Below are positions 35,631 to 43,111 of a stretch of 43,627 nucleotides of DNA, one piece after another. Each line of letters begins with the position of its first letter. The first letter of the stretch is position 1. The translations under genes and the position numbers were made by a program. Below the pieces are notes generated by a model that was not told the origin of the DNA, did no database searches, and saw only the letters and a program-made list of their open reading frames with translations. Location of the stretch: NCBI GenBank assembly GCA_009843915.1, contig VYCM01000034.1, positions 1 through 43,627 on the forward strand, written 5' to 3'. Origin of the DNA: Acidimicrobiaceae bacterium (lineage in GTDB: Bacteria; Actinomycetota; Acidimicrobiia; Acidimicrobiales; Aldehydirespiratoraceae).

Positions 35631-36473
35631 ATGCAGGTTCGAAGAGTCGCCGGAGCCCTGGGCGCTGAGATCCTGGGCGTCAACCTCCGGGATCCGGACC
35701 TCGACTTCGACGCCGTCTATGGGGCCTTCCTCGAGCACGAGGTCATCTTCTTCCGGGGTGCGCATCTCACCGAGGAAGAGCACCTCGCCCTCGGTCGCCG
35801 CTTCGGCACGCCCAGCATCTACCCGGTCGCTCGGGTCATGGGCGCGACCGAGCCCACGATGACCGTCATCAAGGACGGCCCCAACAGCCCCAATGCCGCT
35901 GACCGCTGGCACACCGACGTCACCTGGATCGCCACTCCGCCCAAGGCCGCACTGCTGCACATGGATCTGGCCCCCGAGTATGGCGGCGACACACTTTGGG
36001 CGTCGGCGACCCGCGCCTACGAGACGTTGAGCCCGGCGGTGCAGGAGTTCTTCGCTTCGCTGACGGTTGTGCACTCCAATGAGGGGTACCTGGAGCGGGT
36101 TGCCGAGAAGGCCGGCGAGCGCGCCGAGGCGATCACCGAGGCCATTGCGCGTGACTACGGTCCTGTTGAGCATCCGCTGGTGCGCACCCATCCGGAGACG
36201 GGCAAGCGGGCCTTGCTGTACGCCGAGGGGTTCGTCTCTCATGTGGCGGGCGTGAGCCGTGCCGAGAGCGACATGGTCTTTAACTTCCTGCGCGAGCACG
36301 TGGCCGAGCCGTCCTTGCACTGCCGCTGGCAGTGGCAGAACGGCGATCTGGCCATCTGGGACGAGCGCTCGACGCTGCACCGCTCCGCCGCCGACCACTT
36401 TCCTCAACGCCGTATCATCCGCCGCCTCGAGATCGACGGCGACCGCCCCTACTTCGACCCCAACGGCTCGTAG
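35631..36473 (+). CDS. TauD/TfdA-family 2-oxoglutarate dioxygenase
   Basis: A 280-aa Fe(II)/2-oxoglutarate-dependent dioxygenase. The facial triad is His94 and Asp96 in WHTDVTW and His250 in STLHRSA. The 2-oxoglutarate arginine is in QRRIIRRLEI (about 264). The family includes taurine, alkylsulfatase and 2,4-D dioxygenases; WHTDVTW and GGDTLWASATRAYETL favour the taurine/alkylsulfate group. A good Shine-Dalgarno sequence (AAGGGAG) precedes the ATG and a TAGGCT lies further up. Downstream of the M28-like gene on the same strand. With betC it suggests use of sulfur esters or sulfonates. Confidence 0.92.
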   Translation: MQVRRVAGALGAEILGVNLRDPDLDFDAVYGAFLEHEVIFFRGAHLTEEEHLALGRRFGTPSIYPVARVMGATEPTMTVIKDGPNSPNAADRWHTDVTWIATPPKAALLHMDLAPEYGGDTLWASATRAYETLSPAVQEFFASLTVVHSNEGYLERVAEKAGERAEAITEAIARDYGPVEHPLVRTHPETGKRALLYAEGFVSHVAGVSRAESDMVFNFLREHVAEPSLHCRWQWQNGDLAIWDERSTLHRSAADHFPQRRIIRRLEIDGDRPYFDPNGS

Positions 36474-36506
36474 TCTCGCTTTCGACTCCTTGCCCGCGCC
36501 GGATCG

Positions 36507-37055
36507 TCAGCCGGGCTCGTCGTCGCTCGTGCCTGATGTGTCAGAAGTGCTCGGGCCGGTGAGTCGACCCGCCAAGGCATCGTCCACCGCGGCGGTGGCG
36601 TTGAGGTGGGCTATCAGCGCGGTCAGCTTCCGGTCGATCTCCGCGACCGCGGCTTCGAGCTTGTCGAACCGGGCATCCACCCTGTCGAACCTGGCATCCA
36701 CCCTGCGCTCGAACTCGATGAACCTGGCCTCAAGTCGGTCGACCCTGACCTCAAGTCGGTCGACCTTGGCCTCGAGTCGGTCGACCTTGGCCTCGAGTCG
36801 GCCGATGCGGAGGTTGATGTCGTCGATGCGGATGTGGGGGCTGGCGATGGCGGCTGCGAGCAGCGCGACGATCAAGAGGCCGAAGAAGCTCAGCAGCGGA
36901 TTCTCCGCAACCTGAGCCCGCAGGCTGGGCCTGACCACGGTCGTCGCACCGGCCCGCGCTTGCGCCTGGTCGGTCGCTGCCTCATGTGCGGTGTCAGACG
37001 GGTTGACCATGGGGGATGCCGCTTCGGCGGCGGGAATCGGAGCGGATGTCGTCAT
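36507..37055 (-). CDS. Membrane-anchored coiled-coil protein
   Basis: A 182-aa protein: disordered N-terminus (about 1-45), one membrane segment (LLSFFGLLIVALLAAAIA, about 54-72), then a heptad coiled coil of about 85 residues (RLEAKVDRLEAKVDRLEVRV, then RLEARFIEFERRVDARFDRV) and a Ser/Thr-rich tail. The heptads RLEAKVD are exact at DNA level in places, giving a 21-bp periodic repeat. No enzymatic motif is present. It is probably a structural or scaffolding membrane protein; function unknown. A near-consensus promoter with a palindrome lies about 95 bases upstream. Confidence 0.82.
   Translation of the reverse strand: MTTSAPIPAAEAASPMVNPSDTAHEAATDQAQARAGATTVVRPSLRAQVAENPLLSFFGLLIVALLAAAIASPHIRIDDINLRIGRLEAKVDRLEAKVDRLEVRVDRLEARFIEFERRVDARFDRVDARFDKLEAAVAEIDRKLTALIAHLNATAAVDDALAGRLTGPSTSDTSGTSDDEPG
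36666..36804 (-). repeat. 21-bp periodic repeats coding for heptads
   Basis: Two near-identical 21-mers at 36666-36707 and four at 36721-36804 (the last two differ by one base). The period equals one coiled-coil heptad, so the repeat keeps frame. It is prone to slippage and so to length variation between strains. Confidence 0.8.
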
Positions 37056-37150
37056 CGGAGCCTCGTCTCAGGGCCGGCGGCGGTGCGGGCAACATTGCGG
37101 CTGAAAGGATCGGCTGCCGCCCAAGCCCGGCAACAAGGCTCGTGCTGGAG

Positions 37151-37177
37151 ATTATATGACAATCAATGTCATGTCAA
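37151..37177 (-). promoter_or_regulatory. Near-consensus promoter with embedded palindrome
   Basis: On the minus strand TTGACA (37177-37172) and TATAAT (37156-37151) are both perfect, with a short 15-base spacer. The spacer and -10 are covered by the palindrome ATGACAATCAATGTCAT (37156-37172; 6-bp arms, 5-base centre). This would drive the coiled-coil gene and is placed for repression by a dimeric regulator. Confidence 0.6.
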
Positions 37178-37228
37178 CACCATAACCTTCTACCAGCATC
37201 GTCCGACCTGGCTGTCACACCCGGTCCG

Positions 37229-37234
37229 TACTGT
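37229..37234 (+). promoter_or_regulatory. -10-like TACTGT before the 138-aa gene
   Basis: TACTGT, 7 bases, then ATG 37242. Confidence 0.4.
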
Positions 37235-37241
37235 GGCCGTC

Positions 37242-37658
37242 ATGTCAACGGAACATGAGACGGGCTTCGAGGTCAGGCTCGGTGACATGAGGGGCTGTGT
37301 CCTCATAGAGAACGCGGCCACCGTGGTCGTCGAGACCGTCGCCGAGGCCCGGGAGGCCATCCTTGGCTACGCGACGGACGCGCTCGGCCACCACGCCCAC
37401 GATCCAGAGCGCCGGGAGTACCTGCGTCTGAACGTACGACCGGGCGGCGCGACCTGGGAGGATCTGGCCGAGTGCGAGGATGGCCGCCGCTACGACCCGG
37501 CCGACCCCGACACCGGTATGACGTGCAGCTACCTCCTCTACCTGCAGGGCGGCCTGGAGGGCGTCGGCGGCATGATGTGGACCTACGGCGTGACCATCTG
37601 GGCCACCGCGCCCCCCGAAGTCTGGGACCACCCCGCCGACCAACCCGCCGGGGACTAG
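37242..37658 (+). CDS. Hypothetical protein (138 aa)
   Basis: A soluble 138-aa protein that I do not recognise. It begins MSTEHETGFEVRLGDMRGCV and has no membrane segment or signal. A Gly-rich, aromatic stretch near the end (LQGGLEGVGGMMWTYGVTIW) follows a charged middle (DPERREYLRLNVRPGGATWE). The tail is Pro/Asp-rich. The TACTGT hexamer and a stop shared as CTAG with the convergent SnoaL-like gene support that it is a real gene. A GTG three codons earlier is possible. Confidence 0.65.
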   Translation: MSTEHETGFEVRLGDMRGCVLIENAATVVVETVAEAREAILGYATDALGHHAHDPERREYLRLNVRPGGATWEDLAECEDGRRYDPADPDTGMTCSYLLYLQGGLEGVGGMMWTYGVTIWATAPPEVWDHPADQPAGD

Positions 37659-38137
37659 TTGACCGGGTTTCCGTCGATCTCCACGCGCTGGCGGCGTAGC
37701 ACCATTCGGGTGATCCGCCAGCGTCCGTCGATGCGCTCGTACTCCTCCTCGTACCAGCCTGCGCCCCAGAGTGTTCGTACCGGGCTCCCCTCGGGGAACC
37801 AGAGGCGGTCCTCCATCGCCCACACGCCCGAAGCGCTGTCGGGGCCGGTCATCTCGATCTCCTCGTTGTGACCGTGATGCACGGTGACCGCACCGTGCAG
37901 GATCTTCGACACCGATTCGACGAAGCTGTCGCGGCTGCTGTAGACGCCCCGACCCGAGCTGTTCACGGTGCTGCTCGAGACGTCGATCTGCGCGTCCGGG
38001 GAGAACACCTCGCTGACGCCCTGCCAGTCCTGCTGGTCGAGCAGGCGAAAGTAGCGGGCCTTGAGCTTGCGGATCTCCTCGATGTCTTCCATGGACCCGC
38101 CGTCGTCTGGCGGGACACGGTCGGCCTTCGTGCTCAT
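37655..38137 (-). CDS. SnoaL/NTF2-like domain protein
   Basis: A 160-aa protein with the NTF2-like cone fold of the SnoaL_4 group: IEEIRKLKARYFRLLDQQDW, then FSPDAQIDVS, HHGHNEEIEM, then GVWAMEDRLWF and YEEEYERIDGRWRITRMVLR. Members include scytalone dehydratase-like and ring-hydroxylating dioxygenase small-subunit-like proteins; many are enzymes acting on cyclic substrates. No partner gene is adjacent, so the reaction is unknown. ATG 38137 has TACGGT 6 bases upstream. Confidence 0.85.
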   Translation of the reverse strand: MSTKADRVPPDDGGSMEDIEEIRKLKARYFRLLDQQDWQGVSEVFSPDAQIDVSSSTVNSSGRGVYSSRDSFVESVSKILHGAVTVHHGHNEEIEMTGPDSASGVWAMEDRLWFPEGSPVRTLWGAGWYEEEYERIDGRWRITRMVLRRQRVEIDGNPVN

Positions 38138-38143
38138 GGCCAC

Positions 38144-38149
38144 ACCGTA
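38144..38149 (-). promoter_or_regulatory. -10-like TACGGT before the SnoaL-like gene
   Basis: TACGGT, 6 bases, then ATG 38137. Confidence 0.45.
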
Positions 38150-38230
38150 CCCGCCCCGCCGCGCACGCCTGGCGCGGCCGTCTGCTACGCTCCACAACAT
38201 AGAAGTTAACTTGATATAGCATGTAAATGC

Positions 38231-38260
38231 TTGACAAATGTCACACCCCTATGGGATACT
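38231..38260 (+). promoter_or_regulatory. Promoter of the DUF222/HNH gene
   Basis: TTGACA at 38231-38236, an 18-base spacer and GATACT at 38255-38260, 6 bases before ATG 38267. The -35 is part of the palindrome TGACAAATGTCA (38232-38243), whose half-sites match those of the palindrome at 37156. The region around 38196-38240 is AT-rich for this genome. Confidence 0.6.
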
Positions 38261-38266
38261 TCTGTC

Positions 38267-39529
38267 ATGGTGTTAGAAGCTGCCCGACGGACCGAGACCT
38301 CCGCCAAGGAGATGCTGGCGCGTGTCAATGATGGCTCGGCGTCAAGTGAGGAGATTCGCGAGGCGCTGGCGGTGTCCAAGGCCATCGCCGCGATCAACTC
38401 GGCGTTCCAGGTCGCTGGCGCGGCCGCTATCGCCGGTCGGGAGCGTCATGGCGACGGCGGGGCTGAAGTGCTGGCTTCTAGTGCGGGACTGTCGCGGCGA
38501 GAGGCTCACAGCCAGGTCAAGACGGCTCGGGCGATCCAAGACATGCCGAGATTGCGGGACGCGGTCGAGTCGGGGCGGGTGTCGGTGGCCAACGCCGCCA
38601 GGTTGGCCGAGACGGTTGACAAGACCAGCGCTGCCGAGGTGGAAGCAGACTCCGACCTGCTGGCCAAGGCCGAGTCGATGCGACCCGAACAGTTCACCAA
38701 GGAGGCCCGGCGGTGGGCCGTCGAACGCGATGGCGACGACGGGGCATCCGAGCATGCCCGCCAGCGGGCCCGGCGCAGGGTGCGCATGTGGAATGCAGAC
38801 GACGGGATGGTGCATCTGCACGGAGAGTTCGACGTAGCCACCGGACAGCGCATCCGCAACCGGCTGCGGGCCGAGGCCGCCCGGATGCATGACGCCGACA
38901 AGAAGAACGCCAAGGACGAGGGCATCGACCGCAGGAGCTTCGACCAGTGCATGGCCGACGCCCTCGACAGCCTCACGGCCAACAACGGCGAGAGCGGCGG
39001 GGGCAAGCCCATCGCCGACATCTGTGTGGTCGCGCATGTCGACGACGCCACCGGCAGGCTCGTCGCCGAACTGCCTGACGGCGGCCGGCTGCCCCGAGCC
39101 GTACTCGAACAGCTCGCCTGCAACGCCAAGTTCACCGGCTTGGTGTACGACCGCGACGGCAAGCCCATTTGGCGGACACACTCGGTGCGCACCGCCACCG
39201 AGGCCCAGCGACAGATCCTCATGGCCCGCTACGGCGGCTGCTTCCACTGCGCGGCCCATCCTGCGCTGTGCCAGATCCACCACATCAAGCCGGTCTCCCA
39301 GGGTGGGTCAACGCGACTCGACAACATGATCCCGGTCTGCTGGGACTGCCACCAGAAGGTCCACCACCACGACTGGCGGATCCGCACCACCAACGGAGTG
39401 CACACCCTGCACCCGCCAGAGCAACTCCGCCACGGTCCGGCGCGCGCTCCGGATCCTCGAGGGTCGGGCCAGAATTCGGGAGGATCCTCCCCGCCGACTA
39501 ACGGCACCCGCCTCTTCGCTCTCGCCTAG
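38267..39529 (+). CDS. DUF222 domain protein with C-terminal HNH endonuclease motif
   Basis: A 420-aa protein of the actinobacterial 13E12-repeat type: an N-terminal helical DUF222 region (about 1-270) and a C-terminal HNH nuclease (about 325-380). The nuclease has CFHCAAHPALCQIHHIKPVS, LDNMIPVCWDCHQKVHHHDW, with two CxxC zinc pairs and the His-Asn-His core. The tail is Gly/Pro-rich. The family is multicopy in many actinobacteria and may be mobile, but its role is unknown. The frame begins at TTG 38231, which is the -35 itself; ATG 38267 is the credible start of a leaderless transcript. Confidence 0.88.
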   Translation: MVLEAARRTETSAKEMLARVNDGSASSEEIREALAVSKAIAAINSAFQVAGAAAIAGRERHGDGGAEVLASSAGLSRREAHSQVKTARAIQDMPRLRDAVESGRVSVANAARLAETVDKTSAAEVEADSDLLAKAESMRPEQFTKEARRWAVERDGDDGASEHARQRARRRVRMWNADDGMVHLHGEFDVATGQRIRNRLRAEAARMHDADKKNAKDEGIDRRSFDQCMADALDSLTANNGESGGGKPIADICVVAHVDDATGRLVAELPDGGRLPRAVLEQLACNAKFTGLVYDRDGKPIWRTHSVRTATEAQRQILMARYGGCFHCAAHPALCQIHHIKPVSQGGSTRLDNMIPVCWDCHQKVHHHDWRIRTTNGVHTLHPPEQLRHGPARAPDPRGSGQNSGGSSPPTNGTRLFALA

Positions 39530-39675
39530 GCCGAGCGAGCCGAGGTGGAGCAACAAGACGGCGACGCGCACGGGTGGCTCTCGCCTAGCCAGTCACAGGA
39601 CCTGACGGGTCGCGCCTACCAGGCTGAGCAGCGGGGCGATGGGTCTGGCAGGCTTGCGCAGAGAAGCACCAGCGA

Positions 39676-39694
39676 CTTGCCGTAGAAGGGCAAG
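39676..39694 (+). other. Inverted repeat in the leader of the dienelactone hydrolase gene
   Basis: CTTGCC-N7-GGCAAG just before the Shine-Dalgarno sequence AAGAAGGGGA. Otherwise the 179 bases from 39530 to 39708 hold nothing I recognise. Confidence 0.4.
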
Positions 39695-39708
39695 AAGGGG
39701 ACGGACCG

Positions 39709-40401
39709 ATGGGTGAGATGGTGGAGTTCGCCGCCAATGGATCGATGGCGCGGGGCTATGTGGCCGCCGCGGCTGGGGGTTCGGGCCCTGGTGTGATCGT
39801 GCTGCAGGAGTGGTGGGGGCTGGTGCCCCAGATCAAGGGGGTGTGCGACCTGCTCGCCGACGAGGGCTTCACCGCGCTGGCTCCCGACCTGTACCAGGGC
39901 GAGATGGCCACCCACACCGAGATGGACAAGGCCGGCGAGCTCATAACCAGCCTGCCGCCGGAGCGGGCCGCCCGCGACATGTCCGCCGCCATCGACTACC
40001 TGCTGGGCCACGACGCCTGCTCCTCGTCCACCGTCGGCGTCACCGGCTTCTGCATGGGCGGGCTGCTCACCCTTCGCATCGCCGCCATCGCCGGCGACCG
40101 GGTGTCGGCCGCGGCCCCGTTCTACGGCGCGCCCCTCGGCGACGACTCGCTCGACTGGAGCAACCTCAGCGCCAAGGTCGAGGGCCACTTCGCGGCCAGC
40201 GACGACTTCTTCCCGCCCGACGCATGCCAGGCGCTGGCGCAGCAACTCCGGGACATGGGCAAGGACGTCGTCTTCCACACCTACGCGGGCACCGGCCACG
40301 CCTTCGGCAACTGGGAGGACCCGCTCGGCACCTACAACGAGCAAGCCTGGAACACCGCCTGGCAGCGCGCGCTCAACCTGCTGCGCGCCAACGTGACGTG
40401 A
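39709..40401 (+). CDS. Dienelactone hydrolase family protein
   Basis: A 230-aa alpha/beta hydrolase of the dienelactone hydrolase family. The nucleophile is Cys115 in GFCMGG, the glutamate that orients it is in LQEWWGL (Glu34) and the base is the His of GTGHAFGN. An Asp in AASDDFFP completes the triad. The classical enzyme opens dienelactone in chloroaromatic breakdown, but most relatives have other or unknown substrates. The ATG has a good Shine-Dalgarno sequence 8-9 bases before it. No aromatic pathway genes are nearby. Confidence 0.92.
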   Translation: MGEMVEFAANGSMARGYVAAAAGGSGPGVIVLQEWWGLVPQIKGVCDLLADEGFTALAPDLYQGEMATHTEMDKAGELITSLPPERAARDMSAAIDYLLGHDACSSSTVGVTGFCMGGLLTLRIAAIAGDRVSAAAPFYGAPLGDDSLDWSNLSAKVEGHFAASDDFFPPDACQALAQQLRDMGKDVVFHTYAGTGHAFGNWEDPLGTYNEQAWNTAWQRALNLLRANVT

Positions 40402-40473
40402 GCAGGCAGTTGCGCGCCCTTGCCCCCGCTGCGCGCCCAGGTGGTGTAGCCAGCTGAGCCGGCGGTTCTGGGC

Positions 40474-41310
40474 CTAGTACGCCTCGGGCACGAACGTCTG
40501 GTCCGAGATCGGCGGCCTCACGTAGCCCACGCCGGACTGGCGCTCGGGCAGTTCCACGTCCTCCCACGGCACGGTCTCGTACGGGATCATCGACAGCAGA
40601 TGCGTGATGCAGTTGAGCCGGGCCCTCTTCTTGGAGTCGGCGTCGACCACGAACCACGGCGCCTGCTTGATGTCGGTGTGGGCGAACAGGGTGTCCTTGG
40701 CCTTGGAGAAGTCCACCCACCGGGCCCGACCCTGCACGTCCATGGGCGACAGCTTCCAGCGCTTTAGCGGATCCGCGATCCGGCTCTGGAACCGCCGCTC
40801 CTGCTCGGCGTCGCTCACCGAGAACCAGTACTTGATCAGGATGATCCCCGACCGCACCAGCATCCGCTCGAACTCCGGGCACGACCGGAGGAACTCCTTG
40901 TACTCCTCCTCGGTGCAGAACCCCATCACCGGCTCGACCAGCCCCCGGTTGTACCAGCTGCGATCGAACAGCACCATCTCGCCCGCCGCCGGCAGCTCGG
41001 CCACGTAGCGCTGGAACCACCACTGGGTCTTCTCGCGGTCGCTGGGCGTGCCCAGGGCAACGACCCGCACCACCCGGGGGTTCAGCCGCTCGGTGATCCG
41101 CTTGATGACACCGCCCTTTCCGGCGGCGTCGCGGCCCTCGAAGATGACCACCACCTTCAGTCCCTTGTGACGGATCCAGCGCTGGAGCCGCACCAGCTCC
41201 TCCTGAAGGCTGCTCAGCTCGCGCTCGTAGTCATAGTTCTTGATCTTCTTGCGCTTGGCGGGCACGCCGTCGCCCGTCTGTGCGCCGTCGAGGGTCAGAT
41301 CAACGCTCAT
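40474..41310 (-). CDS. ppk2: Polyphosphate kinase 2
   Basis: A 278-aa single-domain PPK2 that moves phosphate between polyphosphate and nucleotides. Walker A is GRDAAGKGG (59-67), Walker B is VLFDRSWYNRG (Asp116), and the lid-module Arg residues follow (RRFQSRIADPLKRWKLSPMD). The C-terminal WEDVELPERQ is typical. The direction (polyphosphate made or nucleotide made) cannot be told with certainty. ATG 41310 has TATTGT 7 bases upstream; that hexamer is inside a palindrome of the 19-bp array between this gene and the mutase. Confidence 0.93.
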   Translation of the reverse strand: MSVDLTLDGAQTGDGVPAKRKKIKNYDYERELSSLQEELVRLQRWIRHKGLKVVVIFEGRDAAGKGGVIKRITERLNPRVVRVVALGTPSDREKTQWWFQRYVAELPAAGEMVLFDRSWYNRGLVEPVMGFCTEEEYKEFLRSCPEFERMLVRSGIILIKYWFSVSDAEQERRFQSRIADPLKRWKLSPMDVQGRARWVDFSKAKDTLFAHTDIKQAPWFVVDADSKKRARLNCITHLLSMIPYETVPWEDVELPERQSGVGYVRPPISDQTFVPEAY

Positions 41311-41315
41311 GAACC

Positions 41316-41360
41316 GCACAATAGTGCGGGCCGCGCACTGCAGTGCAGGCCGCGCACTGC
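41316..41360. promoter_or_regulatory. 19-bp tandem palindromic array between ppk2 and mutase
   Basis: Unit 1 GCACAATAGTGCGGGCCGC (41316-41334) and unit 2 GCACTGCAGTGCAGGCCGC (41335-41353), followed by a partial third unit GCACTGC (41354-41360). Each unit has the palindrome GCAC-N4-GTGC. The minus-strand -10-like TATTGT of ppk2 lies in unit 1. The array looks like operators for a dimeric regulator on one helical face, about two turns apart. Confidence 0.65.
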
Positions 41361-41378
41361 GAACCGGCGCGGAGGCTG

Positions 41379-41384
41379 CACAAT
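41379..41384 (+). promoter_or_regulatory. -10-like CACAAT before the mutase large subunit
   Basis: CACAAT, 6 bases, then GTG 41391. The same hexamer is before the gene at 17215. Confidence 0.4.
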
Positions 41385-41390
41385 GGGGGC

Positions 41391-43001
41391 GTGGATTCTC
41401 AACCGGCTGCCGGAGGCTCCCGGCCCTTCACGACGATGTCCGGCGTGCCGGTGGGCGCCGTGTACGGCGGCGGGCCGCTGCCCGGGGAGTATCCCTACAC
41501 CCGGGGCATCTACCCGGAGATGTATCGCAGCCGGCTGTGGACGATGCGGATGTTCGCGGGGTTCGGCACTGCGGTTGACACCAACGGCCGGTTCAAGGAG
41601 ATCCTGCGCCATGGCGGCACCGGTCTGTCCACCGCGTTCGACATGCCCACGCTGATGGGACGCGACTCCGACGACGAGGTGTGGTCCGCCGGTGAGGTCG
41701 GCCGGGCCGGGGTTGCCATCGACACCCTCGCCGACATGGAAGACCTGTTCGCGGACATTGATCTGGGCTCGGTGTCCACCTCGATGACAATCAACGGTCC
41801 CGCCATCGTGGCTCTGGCCCAGTACATCGCGGTCGCCGACAAGACCGGGGTGGACCGGGCCACGCTGTCGGGCACGATCCAGAACGACATCCTCAAGGAG
41901 TACCAGGCCCAGAAGGAGTACATCTTCCCGCCGCGGCCGTCGATGCGGATCGTCACCGACATGATGCGCTTCACCACCGCGGGGATGCCCCGGTGGCATC
42001 CGGTGTCGATCTCCGGCTACCACATCCGGGAGGCCGGCGCCACCGCCGCGCAGGAGCTGGGATTCACGCTGGCCAACGGCTTCGCCTACGTGGAGGCGGC
42101 CCAGGCTGCCGGCCTCGACGTGGACGACTTCGCGGGCAGGCTCAGCTTCTTCTTCAACAGCCACAGCGACTTCTTCGAGGAGGTCGGCAAGTACCGCGCC
42201 GCCCGGCGCATCTGGGCCACCTGGATGCGCGATCGCTACGGCGCGGCCTCGGAGCGCAGTTTGATGTGCCGGTTCCACACGCAGACCGCGGGGGTGTCGC
42301 TCACCGCCCAGCAGCCCGAGATCAACATCGCCCGCGTGGCGCTGCAGGCGCTGGCCGGCGCGCTGGGCGGCACCCAGTCGCTGCACACCGACGCATACGA
42401 CGAGGCCCTGGCGCTGCCCACCGAGAAGGCGGCTCGCATCGCGTTGCGGACCCAGCAGATCGTGGCCCACGAGACCGGGGTGGCCAACGTCGCCGATCCC
42501 CTCGGCGGCTCGGCCTACGTGGAGTGGATGACCGACGAGATGGAGCGTCGCGCCACCGAGATCTTCGACCACCTTCTGGAGCTGGGCGGCGGCGCCATCC
42601 TCGAGGGGGTCTACGAAGGCATCGACAACGGCTATTTCGTGGGCCAGATCGCCGACTCCGCCTACCGGTTCGAGCGCGAGGTCAACGACGGCGCCCGCAT
42701 CATCGTCGGCGTCAACGCGTTCACTCAGGACGATGACGGTGACGACGGCGAGAAGAACCTGCTGAGGATCGAGCAGGACACTGAGGACTTCCAGCTCGAG
42801 CGCCTGGCGGCGGTCAAGCAGGCCCGCCACGACGAAGCCGTGCGCCGCGCCCTGGAAGCCGTGGGCCAGGCGGCCGAAAATCCTGGTGCCAACCTCGTGC
42901 CGCCGATAATCGACGCAGTGAACGCCTACGCCACCGAGGGCGAGATCTGCGGCGCCCTGGCCGATGTGTTCGGCCGGTACGTCGAACCGGCCATCGTGTA
43001 G
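41391..43001 (+). CDS. B12-dependent acyl-CoA mutase large subunit, isobutyryl-CoA type
   Basis: A 536-aa TIM-barrel subunit of the methylmalonyl-CoA mutase family without the B12 domain, which is the next gene. Signatures: [47 protein letters not shown] with the His that protonates substrate. Two specificity residues differ from methylmalonyl-CoA mutase. Its Tyr89 is Phe here (RMFAGFG, Phe55) and its Arg207 is Gln (EYQAQKEY, Gln174). Phe plus Gln is what isobutyryl-CoA mutase has, so the substrate probably lacks a free carboxylate. Start GTG 41391 keeps the conserved FTTMSGVPV segment. ATG 41436 would cut into it. Confidence 0.9.
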   Translation: MDSQPAAGGSRPFTTMSGVPVGAVYGGGPLPGEYPYTRGIYPEMYRSRLWTMRMFAGFGTAVDTNGRFKEILRHGGTGLSTAFDMPTLMGRDSDDEVWSAGEVGRAGVAIDTLADMEDLFADIDLGSVSTSMTINGPAIVALAQYIAVADKTGVDRATLSGTIQNDILKEYQAQKEYIFPPRPSMRIVTDMMRFTTAGMPRWHPVSISGYHIREAGATAAQELGFTLANGFAYVEAAQAAGLDVDDFAGRLSFFFNSHSDFFEEVGKYRAARRIWATWMRDRYGAASERSLMCRFHTQTAGVSLTAQQPEINIARVALQALAGALGGTQSLHTDAYDEALALPTEKAARIALRTQQIVAHETGVANVADPLGGSAYVEWMTDEMERRATEIFDHLLELGGGAILEGVYEGIDNGYFVGQIADSAYRFEREVNDGARIIVGVNAFTQDDDGDDGEKNLLRIEQDTEDFQLERLAAVKQARHDEAVRRALEAVGQAAENPGANLVPPIIDAVNAYATEGEICGALADVFGRYVEPAIV

Positions 43002-43003
43002 CG

Positions 43004-43111
43004 GGCGCGGTCGACATGACAGACAGTCCGCAGACCGCCGGCCGCCCTCCCCAGCCGCCTCCCGCAACCGGATCGGCGCGGTCGACATGACAGACAGTCC
43101 GCAGACCGCCG
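43004..43111 (+). repeat. Direct repeat of the small-subunit start region
   Basis: A 37-base sequence at 43004-43040 is repeated exactly at 43075-43111, period 71. Each copy carries the same ATG and the codons for MTDSPQT. The period is not a multiple of three, so the first ATG is in another frame than the real gene. Between the copies are 34 C-rich bases. Confidence 0.9.
43016..43090 (+). CDS. Short upstream ORF made by the duplication (24 aa)
   Basis: ATG 43016 opens a frame MTDSPQTAGRPPQPPPATGS and a few more residues that stops at TGA 43088-43090. The stop overlaps the ATG (43087) of the mutase small subunit as ATGA. Ribosomes finishing it could restart on the real gene. It could be a by-product of the duplication with no role beyond coupling. 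Confidence 0.45.
   Translation: MTDSPQTAGRPPQPPPATGSARST

Noticed and set aside
36666-36804. Repeat array as a non-coding element
   Set aside because: The 21-base period keeps the reading frame and codes for coiled-coil heptads, so it is explained by the protein.
41383-41655. ATG 41383 with a good GGAGG seven bases upstream
   Set aside because: Its frame gives a Cys/Arg/Pro-rich product of about 90 residues with no homology pattern, while the mutase frame starts at GTG 41391. The GGAGG may be chance.
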